Origin: Theocolax elegans
Lineage: Eukaryota > Arthropoda > Insecta > Hymenoptera > Cerocephalidae
Direction of reading: 5' to 3'
DNA: 64,000 bases
Assembly (NCBI GenBank): GCA_026168455.1
Contig: CM047427.1
Location: forward strand, 10,553,335-10,617,334
The notes beneath the pieces were generated by a model, which was not told the origin of the DNA, did not search any database, and saw only the letters and a list, made by a program, of their open reading frames with translations. Positions within the stretch are counted from its first letter, which is position 1, and each line of letters starts with the position of its first letter. Shown here piece after piece: positions 1-9,724 of this stretch. The translations under genes were made by a program, and so were the position numbers.

Positions 1-146
1 TTATCCTGGAATACCTCAAAATTCACGAAATATCATGATAAGGTGTCCATAGAACGCGGGTATGTATATCTATACAGATTATGTTTAAGTGGCTGCGCGC
101 TTATACATCGTACGATAATGCTGACTATAATACATTATCGCCTTTA

Positions 147-1385
147 AATATATATATGGGTGGTTCTCTGTGACATCGAAGATGAAAAAAATAAATATTG
201 CTATAACTGTGGGAATATGTTTTAGAGATATTCAGTAGTTCTCCTGAATTTTTTCAGATTTTTTCTGGGCCATTATTTTAAGTTACAGAGAGTCAAAGTT
301 GACATTTTAGCACTTTTTTGCATTATATGCCCATTTTCATGAATTTTTAGCTCCCAGGGGATGCATTTTTCACTAAAAACATAAGTATGACATTTTTTGT
401 AAAATTTTCCGAACTTTTCATTAAAAATACTTTTAAAGACATGAATGTATGCTGTCACACTCTTGTAAGCCATTTAAACCTTAAATAGTGAAAATCAGCA
501 ATTCTGCTCCGGACTCTGGTAACCTAATACTGTCTAAAAGATGTCTTTTTATAGTCAGAAACTGCCTAAAAATTTCCAGAGTGGGTCTAAATCATTAAGA
601 TCACTTATGGTCAAAATATCCGGAAAAGTGCCCGAAATATTAATAGAAATGTATATTTGTTGCCTTATAACGATGAATCTAGTAGCATGATCATTGCAAA
701 AAAATTTATGCACTTACCTTGGAATGGTAGAAAAGTATCCCCACTTGTTTCAGTATCCATCTAATCCCCTGTAAGCTGCTAAAAATACAAATATTATTTT
801 CTATATATTCTTTTCTACCATTCCAAGGTAAGTGCATAAATTTTTTTGCAATGATCATGCTACTAGATTCATCGATATAAGGCAACAAATATACATTTCT
901 ATTAATATTTCGGGCACTTTTCCGGATATTTTGACCATAAGTGATCTTAATGATTTAGACCCACTCTGGAAATTTTTAGGCAGTTTCTGACTATAAAAAG
1001 ACATCTTTTAGACAATATTAGGTTACCAGAGTCCGGAGCAGAATTGCTGATTTTCACTATTTAAGGTTTAAATGGCTTACAAGAGTGTGACAGCATACAT
1101 TCATGTCTTTAAAAGTATTTTTAATGAAAAGTTCGGAAAATTTTACAAAAAAAGTCATACTTATGTTTTTAGTGAAAAATGCATCCCCTGGGAGCTAAAA
1201 ATTCATGAAAATGGGCATATAATGCAAAAAAGTGCTAAAATGTCAACTTTGACTCTCTGTAACTTAAAATAATGGCCCAGAAAAAATCTGAAAAAATTCA
1301 GGAGAACTACTGAATACCTTTAAAACATATTCCCACAGTTATAGCAATATTTATTTTTTTCATCTTCGATGTCACAGAGAACCAC

Positions 1386-1400
<15 letters not shown>
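147..1400. repeat. Long palindromic (foldback) element, about 590-bp arms
   Basis: The left arm (about 147-735) is the near-perfect reverse complement of the right arm (about 810-1400). They are separated by a spacer of about 75 bp. The arms carry the same 66-codon frame in opposite directions (273-473 minus, 1072-1272 plus), differing at one residue, which is how the palindrome stands out. The outer ends run into AT microsatellite (1389-1417). No transposase is encoded, so this is a non-autonomous foldback or long-TIR element. The 66-codon frame has no recognisable domain and I treat it as part of the repeat, not a gene. Confidence 0.85.
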
Positions 1401-1420
<20 letters not shown>

Positions 1421-2548
1421 ATTTTTAAATTTTGAATTTTTTTAACTATTGGAAAATTCGTGAATCAATTGCTTGTTTACACTATAAGTTATATGATAAA
1501 TGAATTTATTGATCTCCACAAGTCAAAGACTATTCCTTACAACTGAGTCTAGAGACGAGATGCCTGGACTCTACTGATGAGCCCACCAGGCATACTCAGG
1601 GCGAAATACAATAAATTTTCTTTTCCTTTCTTTTTTTTCGTTTTTTTAATTTTATACTTCAATCAATTAAATTTTTTATTTTGACTTGGCTTGTCTTGGT
1701 CTTTTTTCTAACACTCATCCTGTGAGGTTTTTTAAAGTGGCTGGTATTAATACAGTCCGCCTTACTGAGTTGTGAGGAATACTCTTTGGCTTGTGGAAAT
1801 CAATAAATTCAATTATCATATATATATCACATGTTGAATCTGTAGTAATTCAACAATGGTATATTAATTTTCATTAAATTCTGAGAATTGATCGGGAACT
1901 ATTCGTTTATGAATATTTAATATCTGTTTATCAAATTTTAGGGTAAAATATTTATTATATTTATTTTAATTAATTAAATATTATTTTACAAGTGATAGAT
2001 TATATGTACGATATGTAACTTGAATTTGTTTTTCATTTCTTTTATAATAAGGGTTTTCTTATAAAACCAATGCATTAATTAATTACGCAGTCTGGTTATT
2101 AATACAGTAAGATACAGTAAGATGTATACAAGAAATCCCGTACTAAGCGCAATTAAAATCACAAAATATGTGGAATTTAATTTTGATTAAGCTTAATTTA
2201 CTCATACCTGAAGAATTCCCAGAGTTTCCAAAAAAACCAGTAGAAGACAGATACCCCGGAATTTTAAATTTTTTGTATTTCCACCAGGGTTAGAATCTCT
2301 CTATAACTCTGTCACATGTCTCCTTAACACTAAAAGTCGATGTTATACGATGCAATTTTTCTGCTGCAAATAGTATAGAGAACTTATTACGAACTAAAAT
2401 TGTCGTTTTTTTTTTGTTGTTGTGATGTGCTGTCATGGTAATCAATCGACGCACCTCTCTTTCGCTCCTAAAATTATCATCACTCTATCGGTTGTCCTCT
2501 TTTTTAAAGTAGACTGTATAATAAATGTATTTGATATAGTATAAAAAT
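1401..2548. other. AT-rich spacer, no gene seen
   Basis: Sequence between the first palindrome and the Penelope-like element. It begins with an AT dinucleotide microsatellite and continues as AT-rich DNA with T-rich and A-rich runs. I see no coding frame with domain features and no RNA gene. Confidence 0.5.
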
Positions 2549-2760
2549 TTAATTAATTAATATTTTTATCGGTCTTACAGTCAATTATATGGGCAATCAG
2601 ATTGCCCCTACTTATAATCACCCCCGAAGAATCTATAAAAATAAAAATAAAAAATATAAAATATAAAAAATAAAAACACTAACTAAACATAAAAACAAAT
2701 TATTAATAAAGCAATCTGACTGCCCCCCTGCACCAAAAATCTACTAACCCCAAATATGAT

Positions 2761-2800
2761 GTCCGATGTTTCGAGCTCGCTGCTGCTCCTCATCAGGGAC
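2761..2800 (-). ncRNA. Hammerhead-ribozyme-like motif in Penelope-like element
   Basis: On the minus strand this stretch reads, in order: stem I strand GTCC (2800-2797), the conserved core CTGATGA (2796-2790), a possible stem II GAGC/GCTC (2788-2785 with 2776-2773), the invariant GAAA (2772-2769), a minimal stem III of one A-T pair, the cleavage triplet end TC (cut expected after 2765), and GGAC closing stem I (2764-2761). Core bases and order match the hammerhead fold with the very short stem III known from Penelope-like elements. It lies downstream of the GIY-YIG frame on the same strand, the expected place. One unpaired G before stem II is imperfect, and activity is inferred, not shown. 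Confidence 0.72.
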
Positions 2801-2896
2801 TGAAATGAAAATCTATTCCACACTATATTTAAACCCTCAAAAAAGCCTCCCCACTCCAAGGACCCACCCTAAATAAATTCACACCAATAAACTAAG

Positions 2897-3448
2897 CTAA
2901 GTTAAGATAGGATGATAAATCTTATTTAATTTACTTGACTCTAACATTAAATTCACATTCTTATCATTCTTAAATATATGAATATTCTCAAGACTTTCTC
3001 TTTTAAATTTATTCATAATATTTTGTTCTAAAATTTCTACATTTTTAAAATCAAATGAATGAACAAAATCTAAACAATGCTCTTTCAAACCTGATGTGAC
3101 AGATACACTCCTCAAACTATATTTATGTTCATAAATTCTCTTTTTCAAATATCTACTAGTTTGACCAATGTAACATTTATCACAATCAATACAATTTATT
3201 TTATAAACAACTCCAGATTTATCATCCTTTCTATCTATATCCTTACAATTATTAAACAAAAAACTTAAATTATTAATATTTCTAAAGAAAACTTGAATAT
3301 CTAGTTTTTTAAATTCTTTTCTTATTCTTTCAGATAAACCTCTAACATACGGTATAACAACAAATGCATCAATTTTAATATCTACTCTAACTTTTAATTT
3401 ACTATTATAAATTTGATTCACTCTCTCTTCAATCACTCTATTAATCAA
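2897..3448 (-). pseudogene. Penelope-like element ORF, C-terminal fragment with GIY-YIG endonuclease
   Basis: This open frame of 183 codons has no stop. The GIY-YIG core is seen as VVYKINC near residues 80-86 and CYIGQTSR near 92-99, followed by a KKR..EHK helix. Cysteine pairs (NCIDCDKC) just before the core match the zinc-binding-like residues typical of Penelope endonucleases. The N-terminal part (IPYVRGLSERIRKEF) is the conserved linker between RT and endonuclease. The GIY-YIG nuclease nicks target DNA to prime reverse transcription. A full Penelope ORF is several hundred codons longer and includes an RT domain, absent here. The fragment is therefore a dead 5'-truncated copy, although its reading frame is still open, which suggests a fairly young insertion. 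Confidence 0.82.
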
Positions 3449-3498
3449 ATCTATCGGATATAATTGACTGTAAGACCGATAAAAATATTAATTAATTT

Positions 3499-4595
3499 AG
3501 TTATACTACAGTCGACATAAGTAATATTTTATTAATAAAAATTTAATGATTTATAATTAGAATAAAAATATAAAAATAAAGTATTATATTTCACACGTAA
3601 GTTGCTAGTATTTTTTATACTATCCCAAATTTTAAAAAAAATCATGAAAATGGGATTTCTAGATCTTGAGATACAATCAAATCTTCCCGCTTTTTTAAAC
3701 GTAAGAAGCACTTAATAGCGAGCGCAAAAACTGTCGCACGTATACAAATCGTGTTGCGCATGCGCTTCCCTTTTTTTCGCTCATGTGTCGATTTTAAAAA
3801 AGAACGCACTGTCGCTTTTGTTAATAATTTAATTAAATACTGTAGTATATTATATTATATTGGAAATATATTAGAGAAAAGGGGTGTTTTAATTGTTATT
3901 TAAGGTTTTTAATTTATGATGGTAATTGATCGAATGTTTAACATGCTATACTTATAATTACTGGAAATACGAAATTTTGGTCCTAATAATAAAAAGTTAA
4001 TAATAAAAAGTTGTAATTAATATGTAAGTATTAATTAATTTCGAGATAGATTTGAGAATAAGTTTAAATTCCGAGTGACAGCGCATACTCTGTGCGTCCT
4101 ATACTAACCCCATATTAACTGCCTCTAACATCGGAAATATATATATATATATACATATATAACATATGTGGGTCGGGGAGGGGAGAAAGCAACAAAGAAA
4201 TTTTGCTCTCGAACACGCAATAAAACCAACTAAATCGCCGCGTCCCGTATATAAAGAAAAACAATTATTTAATTTTCTTTAAAAGGGAGGAGGGGTGGGG
4301 CAGCTACCTCTCCCGAAGGAATCTATTTTTAAAACACTTTTACACCATTAATATAAAATAGATTCCGAAGACTTTATTTACGCAAAAGAGCTAGGCGATC
4401 GCGCTATCTCTCTCACTCACACACCGAATAGCCCGCCCAGCACCTAACTCCGATTCCCCCGCGACTAGGGATTCTCTCTCTCGTACTCCCACTCGCGGGC
4501 GCAATCGAAGAGAGCCGATGATGATCGGCTCCCGCGAAGTCTTTCCTTACGTGCTGTTCGGGGGGGATTCTCGCTGCCCGCGATCCGCGGCGCAA
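3499..4595. other. AT-rich spacer grading into GC-rich repeat-derived DNA
   Basis: The first part is AT-rich, with an AT microsatellite near 4135-4160. From about 4170 the composition becomes GC-richer and resembles the GC-rich LTR-element sequence to the right (5250-8250). This suggests it may be remaining internal sequence of the same retroelement. The 60-codon frame at 4413-4595 has no domain signature and is not called. Confidence 0.4.
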
Positions 4596-5248
4596 CCCGC
4601 GTAAAAATGTAAAATTAATATCAACTTGATATAAAGTTTATGTTTGGCAAAAGTTGATATCAACATACGCAATGAGACTATCCCAAACTTGGAAAAATAT
4701 CAATTAAACATTTGTATAAAGTTCAGATAAACTTGAAATAATCTCTTAGATAAGTGTAAAAATATTATTTTTGTACGGGTAAAATTTTATTAATAAAAAA
4801 AAAAAATTTATTCCGAGATTCGAACCTCCGATCTTCTACTTCGAAGTCTCTCGCTCTACCGACTGAGCCATTTTATTGTTTATGTTTAATAAGTTACATT
4901 CAGGTTATAAACTTAAAAGCATGTTTCAATTGTTCTTTATAACCAAAATTTAATATTATGACATAAACAATAAAAATGGCTCAGTCGGTAGAGCGAGAGA
5001 CTTCGAAGTAGAAGATTAGAGGTTCGAATCTCGGAATTAATTTTTTTTTTATTAATAAAATTTTACCCGTACAAAAATAATATTTTTACACTTATCTAAG
5101 AGATTATTTCAAGTTTATCTGAACTTTATACAAATGTTTAATTAATATTTTTCCAAGTTTGGGATAGTCTCATTGCGTATGTTGATATCAACTTTTGCCA
5201 AACATAAACTTTATATCAAGTTGATATTAATTTTACATTTTTACGCGG
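4596..5248. repeat. Foldback element with tRNA-like arms, copy 1
   Basis: Arms of roughly 290-380 bp are reverse complements of each other, from the cccgcgtaaaaatg end at 4596 to its complement ending at 5248. The loop is about 4886-4975. Each arm contains a tRNA-derived stretch: on plus at about 4976-5035, an A-box-like ggctcagtcggtagagcg and a B-box-like ggttcgaatct. The anticodon region (acttcgaa) resembles tRNA-Arg(TCG). The mirror copy lies on minus at about 4825-4885. A palindromic element carrying a tRNA-like head in both arms is unusual. It is not a functional tRNA gene, because no acceptor stem closes it. Confidence 0.75.
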
Positions 5249-5448
5249 GAAGCTACTCTCTCCCTACTTTGCCGCTCCCATATAAGCTAAGCAAAGATCT
5301 CCCGTCAAGCTTGCGATCGGGAAAGACCGATCTCGTTGAGATCGGGCGCTTGCGGCTGAACACGGTCGCGCGTGAACTCTCCCGATATACCGGTGTACAC
5401 CTCTCACATTTATTTTAATTTAAAATCGGTGAGGACGAAACCGAACGT

Positions 5449-6369
5449 CCTGTCACGGTCGCCATTTGTGACGTGGTATTCGCGTACCCGGTAAAATTAA
5501 TTAATTTTTATAATTGAGATTGACCGTTGGCCCGCGTTGCCGAATACAGCGTACACAAGTAATTTATGATATCGCGAACTGCGGGCTGTCGCCAGGAACA
5601 CGAGTACGCTGGGACGAACGGTGTGGAGGATTCGGGCGATCGACACGATTTTTTAAATTAAAGGAATAGTCGGCGGGAGCGGGGAGAACACAATAAACAC
5701 ACAGAAATTAAAATAAAAATAATAAGAATATTTATTTTTATTGAATTTAATATTTGACCATCCAGGCCTCGTGCCGCGACAATATTACTTTCGCGCGGGC
5801 GGAAGTATCGGGAGTCAACTGGATCGAGATCCTCGCCTGCGGTTGACTCGGCCTCGATCTCCGCTATTCGCGTGCCAGCGTACCCGAATACACTTCCGAG
5901 TTCACACACTCATACACTCGGGGAAGGGGGGAAACGCGCGGTAGTATAAATAAAACTTACCGGGATGCTCTCCGTGGATGGCCCAGCCGATTCGCGTCCC
6001 TGTGTCCTCCTGGACAACGGAGGACCGACGTCGGCTGCGGTATTGAAAGGCGGCCCTGTGCCGCGGCGAGTGCCTTGCGAACCGCGTTAACACTCACTCA
6101 CTGACTTCCCGTCGTTACTTACACACCAAGGGTCACTCGCAGCTCACTCACAAGGACGATCCGGGTTTATGTCCGATGGCTTTGCGCCTCACGCGCCTTA
6201 TTAGCCGTAAACACTATTCGTTCGGCACCGGATAGATTTTGTCCGCCTCGAGCAGCGGATCGGGACGTACTAACTGGCGATTGCCTAATTTTCCGAAAAA
6301 GGGATGAGAGTAGGAAATACACACACCCTCTCGCGCTCTCATTCCTACGTACTCTTGCGCGCGTAATAG
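5449..6369 (-). mobile_element. Partial LTR plus primer-binding-like site, unit 1
   Basis: This is the unit 1 copy of the LTR described at 7228-8257. It retains the LTR 3' terminus (CGTCACA on minus, 5473-5467) and the adjoining primer-binding-like sequence on minus (TGGCGACCGTGACAGG, about 5464-5449). It lacks the first 130 bases or so of the LTR, because the duplication breakpoint falls at 6369. Short frames here (5658-5909, 5902-6093, 6214-6432) overlap one another on both strands and are chance ORFs in GC-rich repeat DNA. Confidence 0.55.
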
Positions 6370-7009
6370 TAAAATTAATATCAACTTGATATAAAGTTTA
6401 TGTTTGGCAAAAGTTGATATCAACATACGCAATGAGACTATCCCAAACTTGGAAAAATATCAATTAAACATTTGTATAAAGTTCAGATAAACTTGAAATA
6501 ATCTCTTAGATAAGTGTAAAAATATTATTTTTGTACGGGTAAAATTTTATTAATAAAAAAAAAAAATTTATTCCGAGATTCGAACCTCCGATCTTCTACT
6601 TCGAAGTCTCTCGCTCTACCGACTGAGCCATTTTATTGTTTATGTTTAATAAGTTACATTCAGGTTATAAACTTAAAAGCATGTTTCAATTGTTCTTTAT
6701 AACCAAAATTTAATATTATGACATAAACAATAAAAATGGCTCAGTCGGTAGAGCGAGAGACTTCGAAGTAGAAGATTAGAGGTTCGAATCTCGGAATTAA
6801 TTTTTTTTTTTATTAATAAAATTTTACCCGTACAAAAATAATATTTTTACACTTATCTAAGAGATTATTTCAAGTTTATCTGAACTTTATACAAATGTTT
6901 AATTAATATTTTTCCAAGTTTGGGATAGTCTCATTGCGTATGTTGATATCAACTTTTGCCAAACATAAACTTTATATCAAGTTGATATTAATTTTACATT
7001 TTTACGCGG
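6369..7009. repeat. Foldback element with tRNA-like arms, copy 2
   Basis: Second copy of the palindromic element, produced by the tandem duplication. The right end (ttttacatttttacgcggg, to 7009) matches copy 1. The left end starts abruptly at the duplication joint and so lacks the outermost gcg bases of the inverted repeat. The tRNA-like stretches lie on minus at about 6585-6645 and on plus at about 6736-6795. The poly-T run after the plus copy is one base longer than in copy 1. Confidence 0.75.
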
Positions 7010-7209
7010 GAAGCTACTCTCTCCCTACTTTGCCGCTCCCATATAAGCTAAGCAAAGATCTCCCGTCAAGCTTGCGATCGGGAAAGACCGATCTCGTTGA
7101 GATCGGGCGCTTGCGGCTGAACACGGTCGCGCGTGAACTCTCCCGATATACCGGTGTACACCTCTCACATTTATTTTAATTTAAAATCGGTGAGGACGAA
7201 ACCGAACGT

Positions 7210-8257
7210 CCTGTCACGGTCGCCATTTGTGACGTGGTATTCGCGTACCCGGTAAAATTAATTAATTTTTATAATTGAGATTGACCGTTGGCCCGCGTTG
7301 CCGAATACAGCGTACACAAGTAATTTATGATATCGCGAACTGCGGGCTGTCGCCAGGAACACGAGTACGCTGGGACGAACGGTGTGGAGGATTCGGGCGA
7401 TCGACACGATTTTTTAAATTAAAGGAATAGTCGGCGGGAGCGGGGAGAACACAATAAACACACAGAAATTAAAATAAAAATAATAAGAATATTTATTTTT
7501 ATTGAATTTAATATTTGACCATCCAGGCCTCGTGCCGCGACAATATTACTTTCGCGCGGGCGGAAGTATCGGGAGTCAACTGGATCGAGATCCTCGCCTG
7601 CGGTTGACTCGGCCTCGATCTCCGCTATTCGCGTGCCAGCGTACCCGAATACACTTCCGAGTTCACACACTCATACACTCGGGGAAGGGGGGAAACGCGC
7701 GGTAGTATAAATAAAACTTACCGGGATGCTCTCCGTGGATGGCCCAGCCGATTCGCGTCCCTGTGTCCTCCTGGACAACGGAGGACCGACGTCGGCTGCG
7801 GTATTGAAAGGCGGCCCTGTGCCGCGGCGAGTGCCTTGCGAACCGCGTTAACACTCACTCACTGACTTCCCGTCGTTACTTACACACCAAGGGTCACTCG
7901 CAGCTCACTCACAAGGACGATCCGGGTTTATGTCCGATGGCTTTGCGCCTCACGCGCCTTATTAGCCGTAAACACTATTCGTTCGGCACCGGATAGATTT
8001 TGTCCGCCTCGAGCAGCGGATCGGGACGTACTAACTGGCGATTGCCTAATTTTCCGAAAAAGGGATGAGAGTAGGAAATACACACACCCTCTCGCGCTCT
8101 CATTCCTACGTACTCTTGCGCGCGTAATAGTACACTTGATCTCAGTAAACAAATGCCGTCGGTTGGCCTTGACATACCAAAGGCTCCGACGACTTACATT
8201 TAAATGACTTTAAATACTGTATCTGCCGCAAATAGTTATGTGACGATTTCCGTCACA
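7210..8257 (-). mobile_element. Gypsy-like LTR (about 1.03 kb) with primer-binding-like site
   Basis: Read on minus, the unit starts TGTGACGG at 8257 and ends CGTCACA at 7228. These are short inverted termini of the TG...CA type used by LTR retrotransposons. Immediately beyond the 3' end, after two bases, is TGGCGACCGTGACAGG (about 7225-7210). It has the look of the primer-binding site found just inside many Gypsy-type 5' LTRs, though I infer this from memory of such elements. No gag or pol frame follows; instead the foldback element and the duplicated unit abut it. It is therefore a remnant or near-solo LTR. The GC-rich frames inside are not genes. Confidence 0.55.
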
Positions 8258-8870
8258 AATTATTTACAGCAGAAGGGGAAATTCACAGAAAAGTGCTTAT
8301 TTTATATATAAAATTTTAATATAATGTGGATTTTAGTTAAAATTTCTTTAATTTAATTATTTTCTTCATAACTTTGCTGCAAATTAAGCAATTTGAGCTT
8401 CTTTTTTCAAATCATATCTACTTGAACTCAAATTTCTTCTGGTTTTTAGTTTGAGTACTTATCTTTATTTGTTTTCGAGTTATAAGCAACCAAATTGGAA
8501 GTAATTTTTACTGATATTATTATTAGATATCGAATAGCTCCCGTAAAAGTAAAGAAAATGATGTTACGGAAACAACAGATGAAGAAGGTAAAGATTAAAG
8601 GAAGTACCTAGAGTAAAATTTATCACATTTGTTTCTAATTATAAAACTACGGATATACTTACATTATGACAAACTTTGTTTCACTTATATATACAGTTTA
8701 AATCTAACAAAATAATTCTTTATGTTCTATTTTTCATTAAATTACAATATAACATTATTAATTATTAATATTTACACATTTTATTTTACAGAATTGCCAA
8801 CTACGATACGTGAGAAACCTAAAATTATCTCAAATGTTAAAGTAACATCTGCAACAAAATTTGTAGATAA
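8258..8870. other. AT-rich spacer, no gene seen
   Basis: AT-rich DNA between the LTR and the small MITE. No coding frame above background, no RNA gene and no clear inverted repeat. Confidence 0.5.
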
Positions 8871-8872
8871 TA

Positions 8873-9132
8873 CACGGAGAAAAATTTCTTGCGTTTAACC
8901 TATAAAATTGAAGTGTTCTCTAACCAAACGTATGTTTATAGTTTAATTCCGTGGCGTTACTGGTTTAACCTATGAAATTTGATGTCTTTAATGTGTCGCA
9001 TCCATTTCACATGGTTGAACCTGTGAGCGCATTAGAACGAATCTTAATACGCTTAGGTTAAAACTATACACATACGCATGGTTAGAGAACACTTCAATTT
9101 TATAGGTTAAACGCAAGAAATTTTTCTCCGTG
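8873..9132. mobile_element. MITE with ~55-bp terminal inverted repeats and TA target duplication
   Basis: The ends are CACGGAGAAAAATTTC (8873 onward) and its complement ending at 9132. The inverted repeats extend about 55 bp inward through a gttagagaacact-like motif. Both sides are flanked by TA (8871-8872 and 9133-9134). A TA duplication points to mobilisation by a Tc1/mariner-type transposase. At 260 bp it encodes nothing. Confidence 0.85.
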
Positions 9133-9134
9133 TA

Positions 9135-9527
9135 GAAATGAAGATAAATTAAATAACCAAAATAAAGGTATGTTATAAAACAATATAAAAATGAAATTTT
9201 AATTACAACTATATGATTTTTGTACAGTTACAAATTTTGACAAAATAATTTTTATACATTTTTTTTTTTTTTTTTTTTGTAGTCTTACAAAAAAATATTG
9301 CAATTAATAATGAAACAAGAGATAAATGAAAGTTTTCCATCACTTACTAGGTAACATTATATAGTTTTATAATCAGTAGATGGCTATTTGAAATTTTTTT
9401 TTTTTTTTTTTAATAATTATAACTCCATCAGAAGCAATTATTAATAATTGAAAGTTTATTCAGATATTTCTCTAAAAAAACTACATTAATATTATATTTA
9501 AGATCAAACATACTCACATTACTATTC
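9135..9527. other. AT-rich flank of the LINE insertion
   Basis: Short AT-rich stretch with two long poly-T runs (about 9259-9280 and 9397-9411). No coding frame. It ends in the left target-site duplication of the LINE. Confidence 0.5.
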
Positions 9528-9542
9528 AATTATATAATTTGA
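9528..9542. repeat. Left target-site duplication of the LINE
   Basis: The 15 bases aattatataatttga occur here and again at 16906-16920, directly after the LINE's poly-A tail. Matching direct repeats on both sides define the full extent of the retroposon and show that everything between is one insertion plus anything nested inside it. Confidence 0.85.
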
Positions 9543-9724
9543 GAGTCTCGTTTGAGACACGGTAGAGTATAGACGTGTTTATAATCGCGTGTTATTAATT
9601 CGTACTGTATGTGATTATAAATAGTAAACATTATTATAGTGTGATAAATCGCGAGTGATTAACATTTGTGTAATATTCCAAACTGCGTCAGCAGTTTGGA
9701 AAAGAAAGAAAAAATTATTAAACA

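Larger units (their letters stand above)
2549..3498 (-). mobile_element. 5'-truncated Penelope-like retroelement flanked by 41-bp inverted repeats
   Basis: The unit contains the C-terminal part of a Penelope-like polymerase (2897-3448, minus) and, downstream of it, a hammerhead-ribozyme-like motif (2761-2800, minus). Both are hallmarks of this retroelement class. It is bounded by a perfect inverted repeat: 2549-2590 is the reverse complement of about 3458-3498. No reverse transcriptase domain remains: on the minus strand the frame begins just inside the 3458 boundary, in the linker before the endonuclease. Terminal inverted segments at the 5' junction are a known oddity of Penelope insertions. 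The copy cannot be autonomous. Confidence 0.8.
4610..8130. repeat. 1.76-kb head-to-tail tandem duplication
   Basis: Unit 1 (about 4610-6369) and unit 2 (about 6370-8130) are direct repeats offset by 1760-1761 bp. Every frame longer than 60 codons in unit 1 recurs unchanged in unit 2 (for example 5173-5418 and 6934-7179). The only difference I noticed is one base in a poly-T run. Each unit contains the foldback element with tRNA-like arms, a primer-binding-like site and most of an LTR. The right-hand junction shows gcgcgtaatagta followed by aaatta in the middle copy and by cacttg at the outer end. This marks the breakpoint, with 3-4 bp of microhomology. Such identity means a very recent duplication or an assembly artefact. 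Confidence 0.9.

Noticed and set aside
273..1272. Identical 66-codon frames on opposite strands as a duplicated gene
   Set aside because: They are the two arms of one palindrome and have no domain, signal peptide or splice context.
4825..5035. tRNA genes on both strands
   Set aside because: A-box- and B-box-like motifs are present, but there is no closing acceptor stem, and the sequences are arms of a repeated foldback element.
5173..8175. Short frames in the tandem duplication as genes
   Set aside because: They overlap on both strands in GC-rich LTR sequence, duplicate exactly with the unit and show no protein features.
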